A stretch of 64,000 bases of DNA from Polaribacter porphyrae (GTDB lineage: Bacteria > Bacteroidota > Bacteroidia > Flavobacteriales > Flavobacteriaceae): positions 1,685,409 to 1,749,408 of the forward strand of contig NZ_MSCN01000001.1 of assembly GCF_002954685.1 (NCBI RefSeq), written 5' to 3'. The notes below the pieces were generated by a model that worked only from the letters and a program-made list of their open reading frames with translations, was not told the origin of the DNA and made no database searches. Positions 9,097 to 17,628 of the stretch are shown here, piece after piece. Every line of letters begins with the position of its first letter. Positions within the stretch are counted from its first letter, which is position 1. A program made the position numbers and the translations under genes.

Positions 9097-9402
9097 ATGC
9101 TGAAATTTACCATACATTATTCTTTACATTTTCTAGTTCCTTTAATTATTGCCTATCTTTTTTTTAAAGATAAATGGAAAAAAATATATATTATCTTTCT
9201 GCTGTCTATGTTAATAGATTTAGACCATCTTTTAGCTAACCCTATATTTGACCCAAATAGATGTAGTGTAAATTTTCATCCTTTACATTCTTATATAGCA
9301 GTAGTTATTTATTGCCTAGGATTATTTTTTAAGAAGACTAGAACACTTTGTATAGCATTACTTTTTCATATCATTACAGATTTAATAGACTGTTATTTAT
9401 AG
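9097..9402 (+). CDS. DUF6122-type small membrane protein
   Basis: A 101-residue, very hydrophobic protein with about four membrane segments. Conserved polar residues lie in MLIDLDHLLANPIFDPNRC and in FHPLHSY, with a final HIITDLIDC; this His/Asp pattern resembles the YdjM/DUF457 family of predicted membrane-bound metal-dependent hydrolases and fits the flavobacterial DUF6122 group (family name from memory). Function is unknown. The start at ATG 9097 gives the expected N-terminus, but a terminator-like hairpin ends directly in front of it, leaving no room for a separate promoter or a normal leader. Its last codons overlap the end of the convergent flippase gene by 6 bases. Confidence 0.75.
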   Translation: MLKFTIHYSLHFLVPLIIAYLFFKDKWKKIYIIFLLSMLIDLDHLLANPIFDPNRCSVNFHPLHSYIAVVIYCLGLFFKKTRTLCIALLFHIITDLIDCYL

Positions 9403-10890
9403 TTTGATAAATCTTTTTATAAGGCTATTTATTTCTTTTGAAATTGATAATCTTAAAATTAAGAATACATATAAAACTAGAATAATAATACTTTTAAGAA
9501 TGATATTTAGTAGTGGTGAAATTTCAAAACTCGCTATTTCTACAGATGGAATTGAAAAATCCCAAAAGTAAAATGCTAAAAATAAAATCAATATTATTCC
9601 AATTAATTTTAAGGACGTATTTGTAAATGGCGTAATAGAAAACTTGTATTTTACAAACCAAATTTTAAATGTATTTGCTACAATTAAAGTCAATAATGTT
9701 GCTAAAGCCAATCCATCTGTACCAAATTCTAAATTATAGTAAAACAATGTATTTAGAAAATATACTGACAATGCCATAAAAATACTTAAAGGCAGTGCAA
9801 TTCTATAGAATTTAGAGTTATTTATAATATCTCTATTATTTCCCAAAAACATACCATACAATTTCGCAAAAGAGATCATTAAAACAACTAACTCACCACC
9901 TGCATAACCTTTTTCTGGCATTAGTTTAAACAGTTCTTGTACCCCACAATTGATTAGCAAAAAGAACAAGCCACCAACTAAAAGTAAATTGATAGAGCTT
10001 TTCTTATACAAACTTTCAACTTCTTTTGTATCAGATTCGTTTAATGATTTTGAGGTAAGTGGTTGCAAAATTTGAGACATTGCTCTGCTAGGAGCTTCTA
10101 TAAAAGTACCAATAAAAACAGCTACTGTGTAATATGCTGCTTTAGCCATAGTTTCTTTTCCAGGAATCATAATTTTATCTATATCTAATAAAATAGCACC
10201 TGCACTACCAGCTAAAATGATATAAAACGAATACTTAATAATTTCAGAAAAATTATCTGGTAGCTTAAAATAAAATTTTGGGATATAAATATAGAAAGCA
10301 TACAACATCATTACCAAAGTTCGTAATGCGTAGGCTACAGTTAAGTATAAAATAAATTCTGACTTGGTAATAAAATTATAAAAAACAGCTAGTAAAAGTA
10401 ATAGTACTACTGCCCTATTCCATAATTCTTTTAACACGTTGCCAAAAACAGTATTTAGTTGCACTTTAGTCCAAGAATAAAATAACTCAAAATAAGCACA
10501 ACAAATAGCTATAATATAGATAGAATACGTGTAAGATTCGATTGCTTTGTTTTCTTCAGTGACCCTACTCATAATCCATTCGTGCATATAATCCCAAAAA
10601 AAACCAAGAGGTAATGCAATAAAAATAGGCAGAAAAATTACTGATGATAAAAACTTATCTTTTTGCTCTTTGGTAATGTAAGATGAATAAAATTTCACAA
10701 TCGTATATTGCACTCCAAAAGCTGCTAAAGGCATGATAACATTAGAAGAAGACAATAAAAAAGTAACTAAACCATAAAAATCTGAACCTAAAATTCTCGG
10801 GTAAAAAATAATTGTATTTATACCACCAATTAAAAAAGCTCCATAGATAATCAATGTATTTCTAAAAGATTGTTTTAGTACAATTCCCAT
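9397..10890 (-). CDS. polysaccharide (O-antigen/teichoic) flippase, Wzx-like
   Basis: A 497-residue integral membrane protein with about 12-14 predicted membrane segments and the MATE/Wzx superfamily layout: a polysaccharide-synthesis domain starts at residue 8 (KQSFRNTLIIYGAFLIGG) and a C-terminal polysaccharide-synthesis domain occupies the last 150 residues. Such proteins flip lipid-linked glycans from the cytoplasmic to the periplasmic face of the inner membrane. It is the last gene of the minus-strand glycan operon, two bases after the glycosyltransferase gene upstream of it, which fits a role in exporting the product built by those enzymes. The glycan itself cannot be deduced. Confidence 0.88.
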   Translation of the reverse strand: MGIVLKQSFRNTLIIYGAFLIGGINTIIFYPRILGSDFYGLVTFLLSSSNVIMPLAAFGVQYTIVKFYSSYITKEQKDKFLSSVIFLPIFIALPLGFFWDYMHEWIMSRVTEENKAIESYTYSIYIIAICCAYFELFYSWTKVQLNTVFGNVLKELWNRAVVLLLLLAVFYNFITKSEFILYLTVAYALRTLVMMLYAFYIYIPKFYFKLPDNFSEIIKYSFYIILAGSAGAILLDIDKIMIPGKETMAKAAYYTVAVFIGTFIEAPSRAMSQILQPLTSKSLNESDTKEVESLYKKSSINLLLVGGLFFLLINCGVQELFKLMPEKGYAGGELVVLMISFAKLYGMFLGNNRDIINNSKFYRIALPLSIFMALSVYFLNTLFYYNLEFGTDGLALATLLTLIVANTFKIWFVKYKFSITPFTNTSLKLIGIILILFLAFYFWDFSIPSVEIASFEISPLLNIILKSIIILVLYVFLILRLSISKEINSLIKRFIKL

Positions 10891-10892
10891 AA

Positions 10893-12158
10893 TTACGAAT
10901 GTAAGCTTTTTAAAAGTTCTGCCAATTTCTGGGTTAAATTTTTTCTATGATATTGTTCAATATTGATAGAATCAACTTGCAATTCATTTTTTTGATATTG
11001 ATGGTATAAACGCTTTATTTCACTATAAATTTTATCTTCATCATCATAATTTAAAACTACCCCAACATTAGTATCTTTAAGAATTTTAGACAAATCACTT
11101 TTTGATTTTCCTAAAGCTAAAATTGGTCTTTTAGCTGTTAAGTATTCAAATAATTTGCCTGTTAAAATTCCTTCAGAATTTTCTACATTAGGAATTAACA
11201 ATAACAAAACTTGTGCTTTTTTCTGATATTCTATTGCCTTTTGATGAGATACATAGCCTATAAAATTAGTGACATTATTCAATTTATAAGCATAAATATC
11301 TTCTTTAACATCATTAGAAATATCACCAATAAAATTAAGTTTTATATTATTTTTAAAACTCTCATTTTCATCACACAAACGTTTTACAGCCTTAAAAAAT
11401 AGTTTAGGATTGCTTTGTTTAGGCAATAAACCAATATAACTTATGGAAAAAGTATTATCTAAAACTACTTTTCTATTTTGTAGAACCTCATCATCAAAAC
11501 CATTGGTAATAACTTCTACTCTTTTAGCATTTTTAGAAAACTCTTTTTTTAATGTATCACTTACTGTTAGTATACAATCTGCATTTTTTAAGACTGATTT
11601 TTCTAGAACTAAATTATTTTTTTTTGCATAAGAAAGTGGACGTAATTCTTTATTATAGTATAAATTAGACCATGGATCTCTGAAATCTGCCAACCATTTT
11701 ATTTGATTCTTTTGAGCTATTTTTTTTGCAATCAAATGCATAGAATGTGGAGGACCAGTGCTAATTACAACATCAACTTTTCTATGTTTTAAATAGGTGT
11801 TTAAATATTTGACTGATTTTTTTACCCAGAATATTTTTGGATCTGGAATAAAGAAGTTTCCTCTCACAAATGATAAAAAACTACTATTTACAGCATTAGA
11901 AACATCTTTTTTTTGATTATTTTTTCGCTTCCAAAATAGTAAATCTGTAGGTTCAAAAATAGGTTGTTGTAGTACTTCTATTCCTTTTGGAATTTCATAT
12001 AACAAACTTTTATCCTCTTTTGGATAATTAGCATTCTCAACAGTATAAATTATGGGCTCAACACCAAAATCTCTTAAATATTTAGCAAATTTCAGCCAAC
12101 GTTGAACGCCACTTCCACCTGCAGGAGGCCAATAATATGTAATTATTAATACTCTCAA
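10893..12158 (-). CDS. GT4-type glycosyltransferase
   Basis: A 421-residue GT-B fold glycosyltransferase. The N-terminal domain opens with ITYYWPPAGGSGVQRW, the acceptor-side motif typical of flavobacterial family 4 enzymes, and DFRDPWSNLYYN follows near residue 165. The C-terminal nucleotide-sugar domain shows YIGLLPKQSNP, NFIGYVSHQKAIEYQ and the E-x7-E-like region EGILTGKLFEYLTAKRP. Likely cytoplasmic and membrane-associated, adding a sugar to a lipid-linked glycan. The only start consistent with the family N-terminus is TTG at 12158; it overlaps the TGA of the preceding gene, so translation is probably coupled. Donor and acceptor unknown. Confidence 0.9.
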   Translation of the reverse strand: MRVLIITYYWPPAGGSGVQRWLKFAKYLRDFGVEPIIYTVENANYPKEDKSLLYEIPKGIEVLQQPIFEPTDLLFWKRKNNQKKDVSNAVNSSFLSFVRGNFFIPDPKIFWVKKSVKYLNTYLKHRKVDVVISTGPPHSMHLIAKKIAQKNQIKWLADFRDPWSNLYYNKELRPLSYAKKNNLVLEKSVLKNADCILTVSDTLKKEFSKNAKRVEVITNGFDDEVLQNRKVVLDNTFSISYIGLLPKQSNPKLFFKAVKRLCDENESFKNNIKLNFIGDISNDVKEDIYAYKLNNVTNFIGYVSHQKAIEYQKKAQVLLLLIPNVENSEGILTGKLFEYLTAKRPILALGKSKSDLSKILKDTNVGVVLNYDDEDKIYSEIKRLYHQYQKNELQVDSINIEQYHRKNLTQKLAELLKSLHS

Positions 12159-13213
12159 TTTTCTATTTCCTGTAAAAGTAAACGTTCTCTAACTGAAATA
12201 TCAAAATTTTTGATACTATTTTCTTGCACTTCTCTTGCTATAGATTTTCTATCTAAATCACTTAAATCTAATGCCTTCTTTATAGTATTTTTAAAATGAT
12301 TAATATCTTTCTTTTTGATAATAAAACCTTTATTTTTTGTAACATTTGGTAATGCCCCAACATTTGAAACAATTGGGATACAACCTGTTAACATAGCCTC
12401 AACCAAAGCACAGCCAAAACCCTCGTTAACAGAAACTTGTAAATAAAACTCATGCTCTTGATAAGCTTTTTTTAAAGCTTCTTTTTCTAAATAAGGAATC
12501 GTAATTACATTAGTAGGAAAACCCTGCAAGGTTGACTTAAATGCGTCAGATATGCCAACAATTGTAAACTTTTCATTTGGGAATAGTTCAGCAGTTTTAA
12601 GAATCATATCTATCCCTTTTACTCGAAAAGATTTTAACGAGTTTACAAAACCTACAGATATAAATCCTGTTTTTTTTATTGTTGATTTTGTTGTCCAAAA
12701 ATTAGAATCTAACCCATTTGGAATTACTGAAACTGGAGTTTTTAAAGTTGGGAAAAAACATCTAATTCCTTGCTTTTTTTGATTTACTTCATCATCAAAA
12801 GTGTGAGTTTGTTGCACTAAAGAAGCATCAACAGGGAAAAGTTTAGTTGCTCTTTTATAGGATTTATAAATAAAATACTTCAATATTTTTTTACGTAAAC
12901 TGCCATAGTTATAAGCAGGAAAACTTACACAATCTGTCCCATTTAAAATAATGTAGGTATTTACTCCAAACCATTTACCAAGAAGAGTGGGTAAATAAGA
13001 AAAATATCCTCCAAAGTTAATAATTATTGAGTATGAAGTTCTACTATGTTTTAGTAAAAATAAAAATTGCTTATAAAAATTAACAATCAGTTTTTTAGGA
13101 TTTCCCCAATCTAAATCTTGTGTAACAACTTGATATTTTTTTTCTAAAAAAGAAATATCATTATTGATAAATGTTGCTTTTTTAGGATAGATATAGAGAA
13201 GTTTATTTTTCAT
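12155..13213 (-). CDS. glycosyltransferase family 4-like protein
   Basis: A 352-residue GT-B glycosyltransferase. The N-terminal half is weakly conserved (FINNDISFLEKKYQV, then a NGTDCVSFPAYNYG segment); the C-terminal half has the GT4 nucleotide-sugar motifs SVNEGFGCALVEAMLTGCIP (E-x7-E with the flanking G-x-P) and SNVGALPNV. It probably transfers a sugar from a nucleotide donor to a growing lipid-linked glycan. The ATG at 13213 overlaps the end of the kinase-like gene by 11 bases, and its stop overlaps the start of the next glycosyltransferase gene, so all three are likely translated as a coupled set. Confidence 0.88.
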   Translation of the reverse strand: MKNKLLYIYPKKATFINNDISFLEKKYQVVTQDLDWGNPKKLIVNFYKQFLFLLKHSRTSYSIIINFGGYFSYLPTLLGKWFGVNTYIILNGTDCVSFPAYNYGSLRKKILKYFIYKSYKRATKLFPVDASLVQQTHTFDDEVNQKKQGIRCFFPTLKTPVSVIPNGLDSNFWTTKSTIKKTGFISVGFVNSLKSFRVKGIDMILKTAELFPNEKFTIVGISDAFKSTLQGFPTNVITIPYLEKEALKKAYQEHEFYLQVSVNEGFGCALVEAMLTGCIPIVSNVGALPNVTKNKGFIIKKKDINHFKNTIKKALDLSDLDRKSIAREVQENSIKNFDISVRERLLLQEIEN

Positions 13214-14000
13214 TCTCTAACATAAAATTTAGAAACTCAACTTTCATGTTTTCTTTATTTATACCTGTTAAACCTACAGCATCTTTACTATTTATTTGTT
13301 TTAAATTATGTTCCAAATCTTTACTTACACAAATTTCTTTGATAAGAATTTGTAAATCATTCTTTATAGTTAAAACATCTTGCTCATTAATTGTTTTACA
13401 TTTTTGTAAACATTGTAGATAATAACTATAAAAGTAAAAAAAATCAAAAAGAATTGAATTGGTTACTTTCTTATCATCAATAAAGCTAATTTCTTTTCTA
13501 CTAGATACTAGTATGTTGAAGTGTGTAAAGTCTCCATGAACTTTTTTATTGTCTTTTAACTCTTGCCATCTTTTTTTTAAAGCAGATTTTAGAAATACTC
13601 TTTTTTTTAAATATTCGTTTTTAGAATATTTTTCGATAATCGAATATCCCAAAAAATTATGCTCAATAAAATCTTCTTCAGGAATTTTTTGTAGTACTTT
13701 AATTGGATTTTCATGCTCATCAAAACAGAAAAAGACTACTTTATTTCCACTTTTATAGCCTAAATGTATATTTGTGACTTCTGGTAATTGAAATTTTAAT
13801 TTTGTTTTATCAAGAAGAGTACTTAAATAGTGTCCTAAATTGGTTTTTCTAAAACGTAATAAGATACCTTCTTTTGCAGAAACTTGAAGGCTTAATGCTT
13901 TAAAAAGTCTTGTATTTAATTGATGTACATCATCATATAAAATACTTATATTTTGATTTTTTGGATAGCAAAAAAAAGATTTTTCTACTAATTTTTGCAT
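13203..14000 (-). CDS. kinase-like (APH/LPS kinase fold) protein in polysaccharide operon
   Basis: A 265-residue protein that is not a named family I can place with certainty. Residues about 170-200 carry a protein-kinase-like catalytic loop, HGDFTHFNIL, followed by a metal-binding Asp in FIDDKK, the Brenner-type pattern shared by aminoglycoside phosphotransferases, choline kinases and LPS core kinases. The N-terminal lobe has alternating strands with KVVFFCFDEHENPIKVL but no clear glycine-rich loop. No signal peptide. Its start overlaps the methyltransferase gene by 13 bases and its end overlaps a glycosyltransferase gene. A role in phosphorylating a sugar of the surface glycan is inferred from motif and context; other phosphotransferase substrates are possible. 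Confidence 0.65.
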   Translation of the reverse strand: MQKLVEKSFFCYPKNQNISILYDDVHQLNTRLFKALSLQVSAKEGILLRFRKTNLGHYLSTLLDKTKLKFQLPEVTNIHLGYKSGNKVVFFCFDEHENPIKVLQKIPEEDFIEHNFLGYSIIEKYSKNEYLKKRVFLKSALKKRWQELKDNKKVHGDFTHFNILVSSRKEISFIDDKKVTNSILFDFFYFYSYYLQCLQKCKTINEQDVLTIKNDLQILIKEICVSKDLEHNLKQINSKDAVGLTGINKENMKVEFLNFMLENEK

Positions 14001-14689
14001 AGCAAAAGTTTTCTCTTTTTCTGCAAAGGATCATCATCAGAAATTTCATTAATCAATTGTACATTTTTGTAAATTGATTTTAAAAAACTGATTTGCTCCT
14101 CTTGTTGCTCGTCTTTTCCATTCGATTCAAACAACAAATTATCGCTGATACTTTGTACAAACTGAATCAATTCTTTCCAATTTGGCAACCACATACAGAC
14201 TGACAACAAAAAGCAAATATCTACTTTATTTGTTGGTAAAAAATCTTTGATGTAATCGAGTTTTTCGTTCTCTAAATCAAAAACATAAAACTGTAAATTA
14301 CTATTTTTTGAATGTTCTTTTATTCGATTAGAAACGTTTATCATTCTAGAGTCGTAGTCAATACCAACTCCATAGTGAATTTCTTTTGCAATGGCATTTA
14401 GCATACCTCCTTGGTTAGAACCTATATCTAAAACCGTTTTATTTTTAAAATCAAAAGGTACGTTTGCAAACCGTTCTTCAGGGTTTCTTTGTCCTTTTAA
14501 AACTTTTCCACCAAAATTAAAAGTATGGTAACCAACATCATATAATTCTCCTGAATAAGTTGATGCACTTTTTTTAGTATAATTTAAAAGATTAATAACT
14601 TTTAGCTCTTCTCTAGTAAACTCTTTTACATCGCTATCTAAATTGATACGTTTTGGTGTAAATTTTTTCTTCTTAAAGTAATTAAACAT
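13988..14689 (-). CDS. class I SAM-dependent methyltransferase in polysaccharide operon
   Basis: A 233-residue methyltransferase with motif I TVLDIGSNQGGML near residue 88 and the acidic motif II at VGIDYDS, the normal SAM-binding pair. A roughly 80-residue N-terminal extension (YDVGYHTFNFGGKVLKGQRN) precedes the Rossmann domain. The acidic post-motif segment has VDICFLLSVCMWLPNW, as in small-molecule and sugar methyltransferases. The ATG at 14689 is used; an upstream TTG at 14695 adds two residues only. It is the second gene after yfhO in the operon and overlaps the kinase-like gene. The order methyltransferase then kinase recalls the bifunctional O-antigen chain terminator WbdD; this link is inference. 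Confidence 0.8.
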   Translation of the reverse strand: MFNYFKKKKFTPKRINLDSDVKEFTREELKVINLLNYTKKSASTYSGELYDVGYHTFNFGGKVLKGQRNPEERFANVPFDFKNKTVLDIGSNQGGMLNAIAKEIHYGVGIDYDSRMINVSNRIKEHSKNSNLQFYVFDLENEKLDYIKDFLPTNKVDICFLLSVCMWLPNWKELIQFVQSISDNLLFESNGKDEQQEEQISFLKSIYKNVQLINEISDDDPLQKKRKLLLCKN

Positions 14690-14701
14690 AGTCAATTTTT
14701 A

Positions 14702-17149
14702 TCAAACGTTTGCAGTTTGGTTTGCCATTCTATTTTTCTTCTTTTTCTTTTCATCATAAAAGAACCATCCAATAGTTACTACAATTAAAATGAGGTAAGA
14801 AGCTATTGAGATAAAGCCTCCTTGTTGTATTACTTTAGGTTCAAATTTAAAAATGATTTCGTTTTCTCCAACAGGTACTTTCATCCCTCTTAATACATAA
14901 TTTACTTGATAGTGTGGTTGTAATTGTCCATTAATATAGGTATTCCAACCATCTTTGTAATAAATTTCCGAGAAAACAGCAAATTGCTCTTTTTGTGTAT
15001 TAGATTTATAAATGAGTTTATTCAAATCGTATTCTATCAACTCAATAGTTGCTGTAGAATCTTTATCAAACGTAAGATTACCAACTTCATTAAATTTATT
15101 AACATTTAAAACTGCTATTGTTTTGGTATTTAAAGAATCTAGTGCCTTAATTTCTTCATTTGCAGAAGTAACTGTTAACACTTTATCAACAAACCAAGCA
15201 TTACCATTTGCATCTGGGTTAACTTGAGCTTGGGGTTGTCTTTGCTTATTTTCTACAATAAAATATTTGGTATTCAGCATATTTAATACCTCCATATTAT
15301 TTTTTGCTATTTGATAATCAAACAACTCATTATAACGTCCCATTTTTGCTGCATGATAACCACCTATTGATTGATGAAAATAAGAAGTTGAGCCATCTTC
15401 CATAGGATTTCCTATAAAATTACCCACTCTAAAATGAGAAGTATCTTGAAGTATTAATTTATCTGCACTAGAGGCAGTAAAAGGTTTTTCTATTCTTTTT
15501 GCTGGTTTAAATTCCTTTTCACTTACATATTTCCTATCTACAGAAATTAAATCTACCAAAATAAAACTTGCAACCAAAATTACAGCAATATGTTGTTTTA
15601 GTTTTTTATTTAACAAAAACCATAAAACGGCTCCAGTAGCAACAACAAAACCTAAAGAACGTAATGTATCAAACAATAAAATTGATTTTCTATCAGCTAT
15701 TAAAGCATCAATTAAACCTGGTAAGTCTTTGTAATTATTATCTCTAATTCCTTCAAAGGTTGCAAAAATATGAGCTAGTAGAAATCCAAATACAATTAAT
15801 CCACCAAAACCAAAAACAGCTTTTTCTAATGCTTTCCTTTTTTCTTTTTTTGAGATTGAAGATGAAAAGAATTCTTTTAATGCTAAAACTCCTAAAATTG
15901 GTACACATAATTCTGCAATAACCTGAATAGAAGATACTGCTCTAAATTTATTGTATAAAGGAATATAATCAATAAAAAAGTTAGTAAGTCCTTCAAAATT
16001 TCTGCCCCAACTTAATAAAATTGAGAATATAGTAGCAGCCACTAGCCACTGCTTTAACCTTCCTTTTACTAGAAAAATGCCTAAAAAAAATAAAAAGAAA
16101 ATAACAGCTCCAATATATGCAGGTGCTTCCACGATGGGTTGATCTCCCCAATACGTTAGTACTTGTTCTGAATAATCATCAGCCACTTTTTTACCTGCTC
16201 TTTTTTTTATCAATTTATAAAAATTAGAATCATCTCCCAATTTTTCAAAAGTTCCACCACCCATATACCTTGGTACAAATAGATTAAATGTTTCTAATTT
16301 TGAGTAGCTGTATTGTGTAATATAAGCTTTGTCTAAACCTCTGGTTGCTTCTTTTTTAGAACCATCTGGTTTTATAGTCAATTCAGATTTTCCTCTAGTA
16401 CTATAATCTGCATACTCTTTTGTAGCCATTAACCTAGATGCATTTGCCCCAATTCCTAAAAACACAGCAGCAATAATAACAGCAGCTTGTTTTATAAAAG
16501 TTGGTAATATCTTTTCTTTGATAGCGTTTATGAGTTGTACAATACCCAAAATCAATAAACAAAAACCTAAATAATAAGTCATTTGTATGTGATTGGTGTA
16601 AATTTCTAATGCCATTGCCAAACCAGTAACAATAAAACCTAGTACGTATCTGCGTTTAAAAACCCACAAAACACCAGCTAAAACTAAAGGCATATATGCA
16701 ATTGCATGTGCTTTTGCATTATGACCAGGTACAAAAATGATGATTAAATATGTAGAAAAACCAAACGATAATGAACCAAGAATAGCTAATCTCCATTCAA
16801 CTTTTAGAGCCATCATCAATACAAAAAAGCTCAAAAAATATAAAAAAGTATAATCTGCAGGTCTTGGTAAAAAACGAAGTAATCTGTCTAAACTCCTCAC
16901 GTAATCATGAGGATAATAGGCACTTACTTGGTAAGCTGGCATTCCACTAAAGGATGCTCCTGTCCAATAGGGTTCTTCATCATTATTCTCTGCCCTGTAA
17001 TCTACAATCTCTTTCGCCATTCCATTAAACTGTGTAATATCTGATTGCGAAATTTTTTGTCCTTTCAAAACAGGATGGAAATACAATAGAGAAGCTATCA
17101 TAAAAATTAGAATAGCTACAACGTAAGGAAATATTTTTTTAAGATTCAA
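14702..17149 (-). CDS. YfhO family membrane protein (GT-C-like)
   Basis: An 815-residue polytopic membrane protein with about 12-14 membrane segments in residues 10-540 and a C-terminal periplasmic-type domain of about 250 residues (ending in a last helix and a basic tail). YfhO proteins resemble GT-C glycosyltransferases that use polyprenyl-phosphate sugars; in Gram-positives YfhO glycosylates lipoteichoic acid. The early ISQSDITQFNGMAKE segment and the YWTGASFSGMPAYQ motif are typical of the Bacteroidota group. The start is TTG at 17149; no in-frame ATG precedes it and the next Met lies inside the first helix. Position at the head of a glycan operon supports a glycosylation role, not proven. 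Confidence 0.85.
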   Translation of the reverse strand: MNLKKIFPYVVAILIFMIASLLYFHPVLKGQKISQSDITQFNGMAKEIVDYRAENNDEEPYWTGASFSGMPAYQVSAYYPHDYVRSLDRLLRFLPRPADYTFLYFLSFFVLMMALKVEWRLAILGSLSFGFSTYLIIIFVPGHNAKAHAIAYMPLVLAGVLWVFKRRYVLGFIVTGLAMALEIYTNHIQMTYYLGFCLLILGIVQLINAIKEKILPTFIKQAAVIIAAVFLGIGANASRLMATKEYADYSTRGKSELTIKPDGSKKEATRGLDKAYITQYSYSKLETFNLFVPRYMGGGTFEKLGDDSNFYKLIKKRAGKKVADDYSEQVLTYWGDQPIVEAPAYIGAVIFFLFFLGIFLVKGRLKQWLVAATIFSILLSWGRNFEGLTNFFIDYIPLYNKFRAVSSIQVIAELCVPILGVLALKEFFSSSISKKEKRKALEKAVFGFGGLIVFGFLLAHIFATFEGIRDNNYKDLPGLIDALIADRKSILLFDTLRSLGFVVATGAVLWFLLNKKLKQHIAVILVASFILVDLISVDRKYVSEKEFKPAKRIEKPFTASSADKLILQDTSHFRVGNFIGNPMEDGSTSYFHQSIGGYHAAKMGRYNELFDYQIAKNNMEVLNMLNTKYFIVENKQRQPQAQVNPDANGNAWFVDKVLTVTSANEEIKALDSLNTKTIAVLNVNKFNEVGNLTFDKDSTATIELIEYDLNKLIYKSNTQKEQFAVFSEIYYKDGWNTYINGQLQPHYQVNYVLRGMKVPVGENEIIFKFEPKVIQQGGFISIASYLILIVVTIGWFFYDEKKKKKNRMANQTANV

Positions 17150-17196
17150 ATTGTAATTTTAAGTATTGTTTAATTAGTCTTATATATTTAAAAAGT

Positions 17197-17454
17197 TTAG
17201 TCTATTTCTTCAAAATCGACATATTCTCCAACAGAATTATTACTTTGATTTTGTTTTCTAGGTGCTTTATCTATAATTGTTTCGCCTTCTTTTACTGAAC
17301 TTTTAGGTTGCTGGTTTCCAAACTGTTGTTCTGCCTTTTTTTGGATAGTATCTGATACTTTTTTCAAGACAAAAGGTGCTAGAAGTCTTGCTAAAAACTT
17401 AAAAGCGTAGTAAAATAATAATATAAAAAAGAGTGTTTTTAATAAACCTATCAT
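17197..17454 (-). CDS. DUF4834 small membrane protein
   Basis: An 85-residue protein with an N-terminal membrane helix (FFILLFYYAFKFLARLLAP) followed by a charged, Gln/Lys-rich cytoplasmic tail ending VGEYVDFEEID. The pattern and the acidic YVDFEEID end match DUF4834, a Bacteroidota family of unknown function that often lies next to yfhO. It is 47 bases upstream of yfhO on the same strand and is probably the first gene of that operon. It diverges from the outer-membrane protein gene on the plus strand. No function is assigned. Confidence 0.8.
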   Translation of the reverse strand: MIGLLKTLFFILLFYYAFKFLARLLAPFVLKKVSDTIQKKAEQQFGNQQPKSSVKEGETIIDKAPRKQNQSNNSVGEYVDFEEID

Positions 17455-17628
17455 AGTGTTTTGTTAAAAAAATCTATCAAAAATAATAATTTGGAAACAA
17501 TTGTAACGTTAACAAACTATAAAACTTCGAGAAAGGTAAAAAAGTATGTATCACTTTTTAAAACAGCATTTTTGTTCTATGTTTGTTTATCACTTTTTTT
17601 AGAATTTAAAAATAATGAACTTTCGAAG

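Noticed and set aside
17461..17628. An N-terminal extension of the outer-membrane protein from a TTG at 17461
   Set aside because: It would hide the signal peptide; ATG 17629 gives a normal one.
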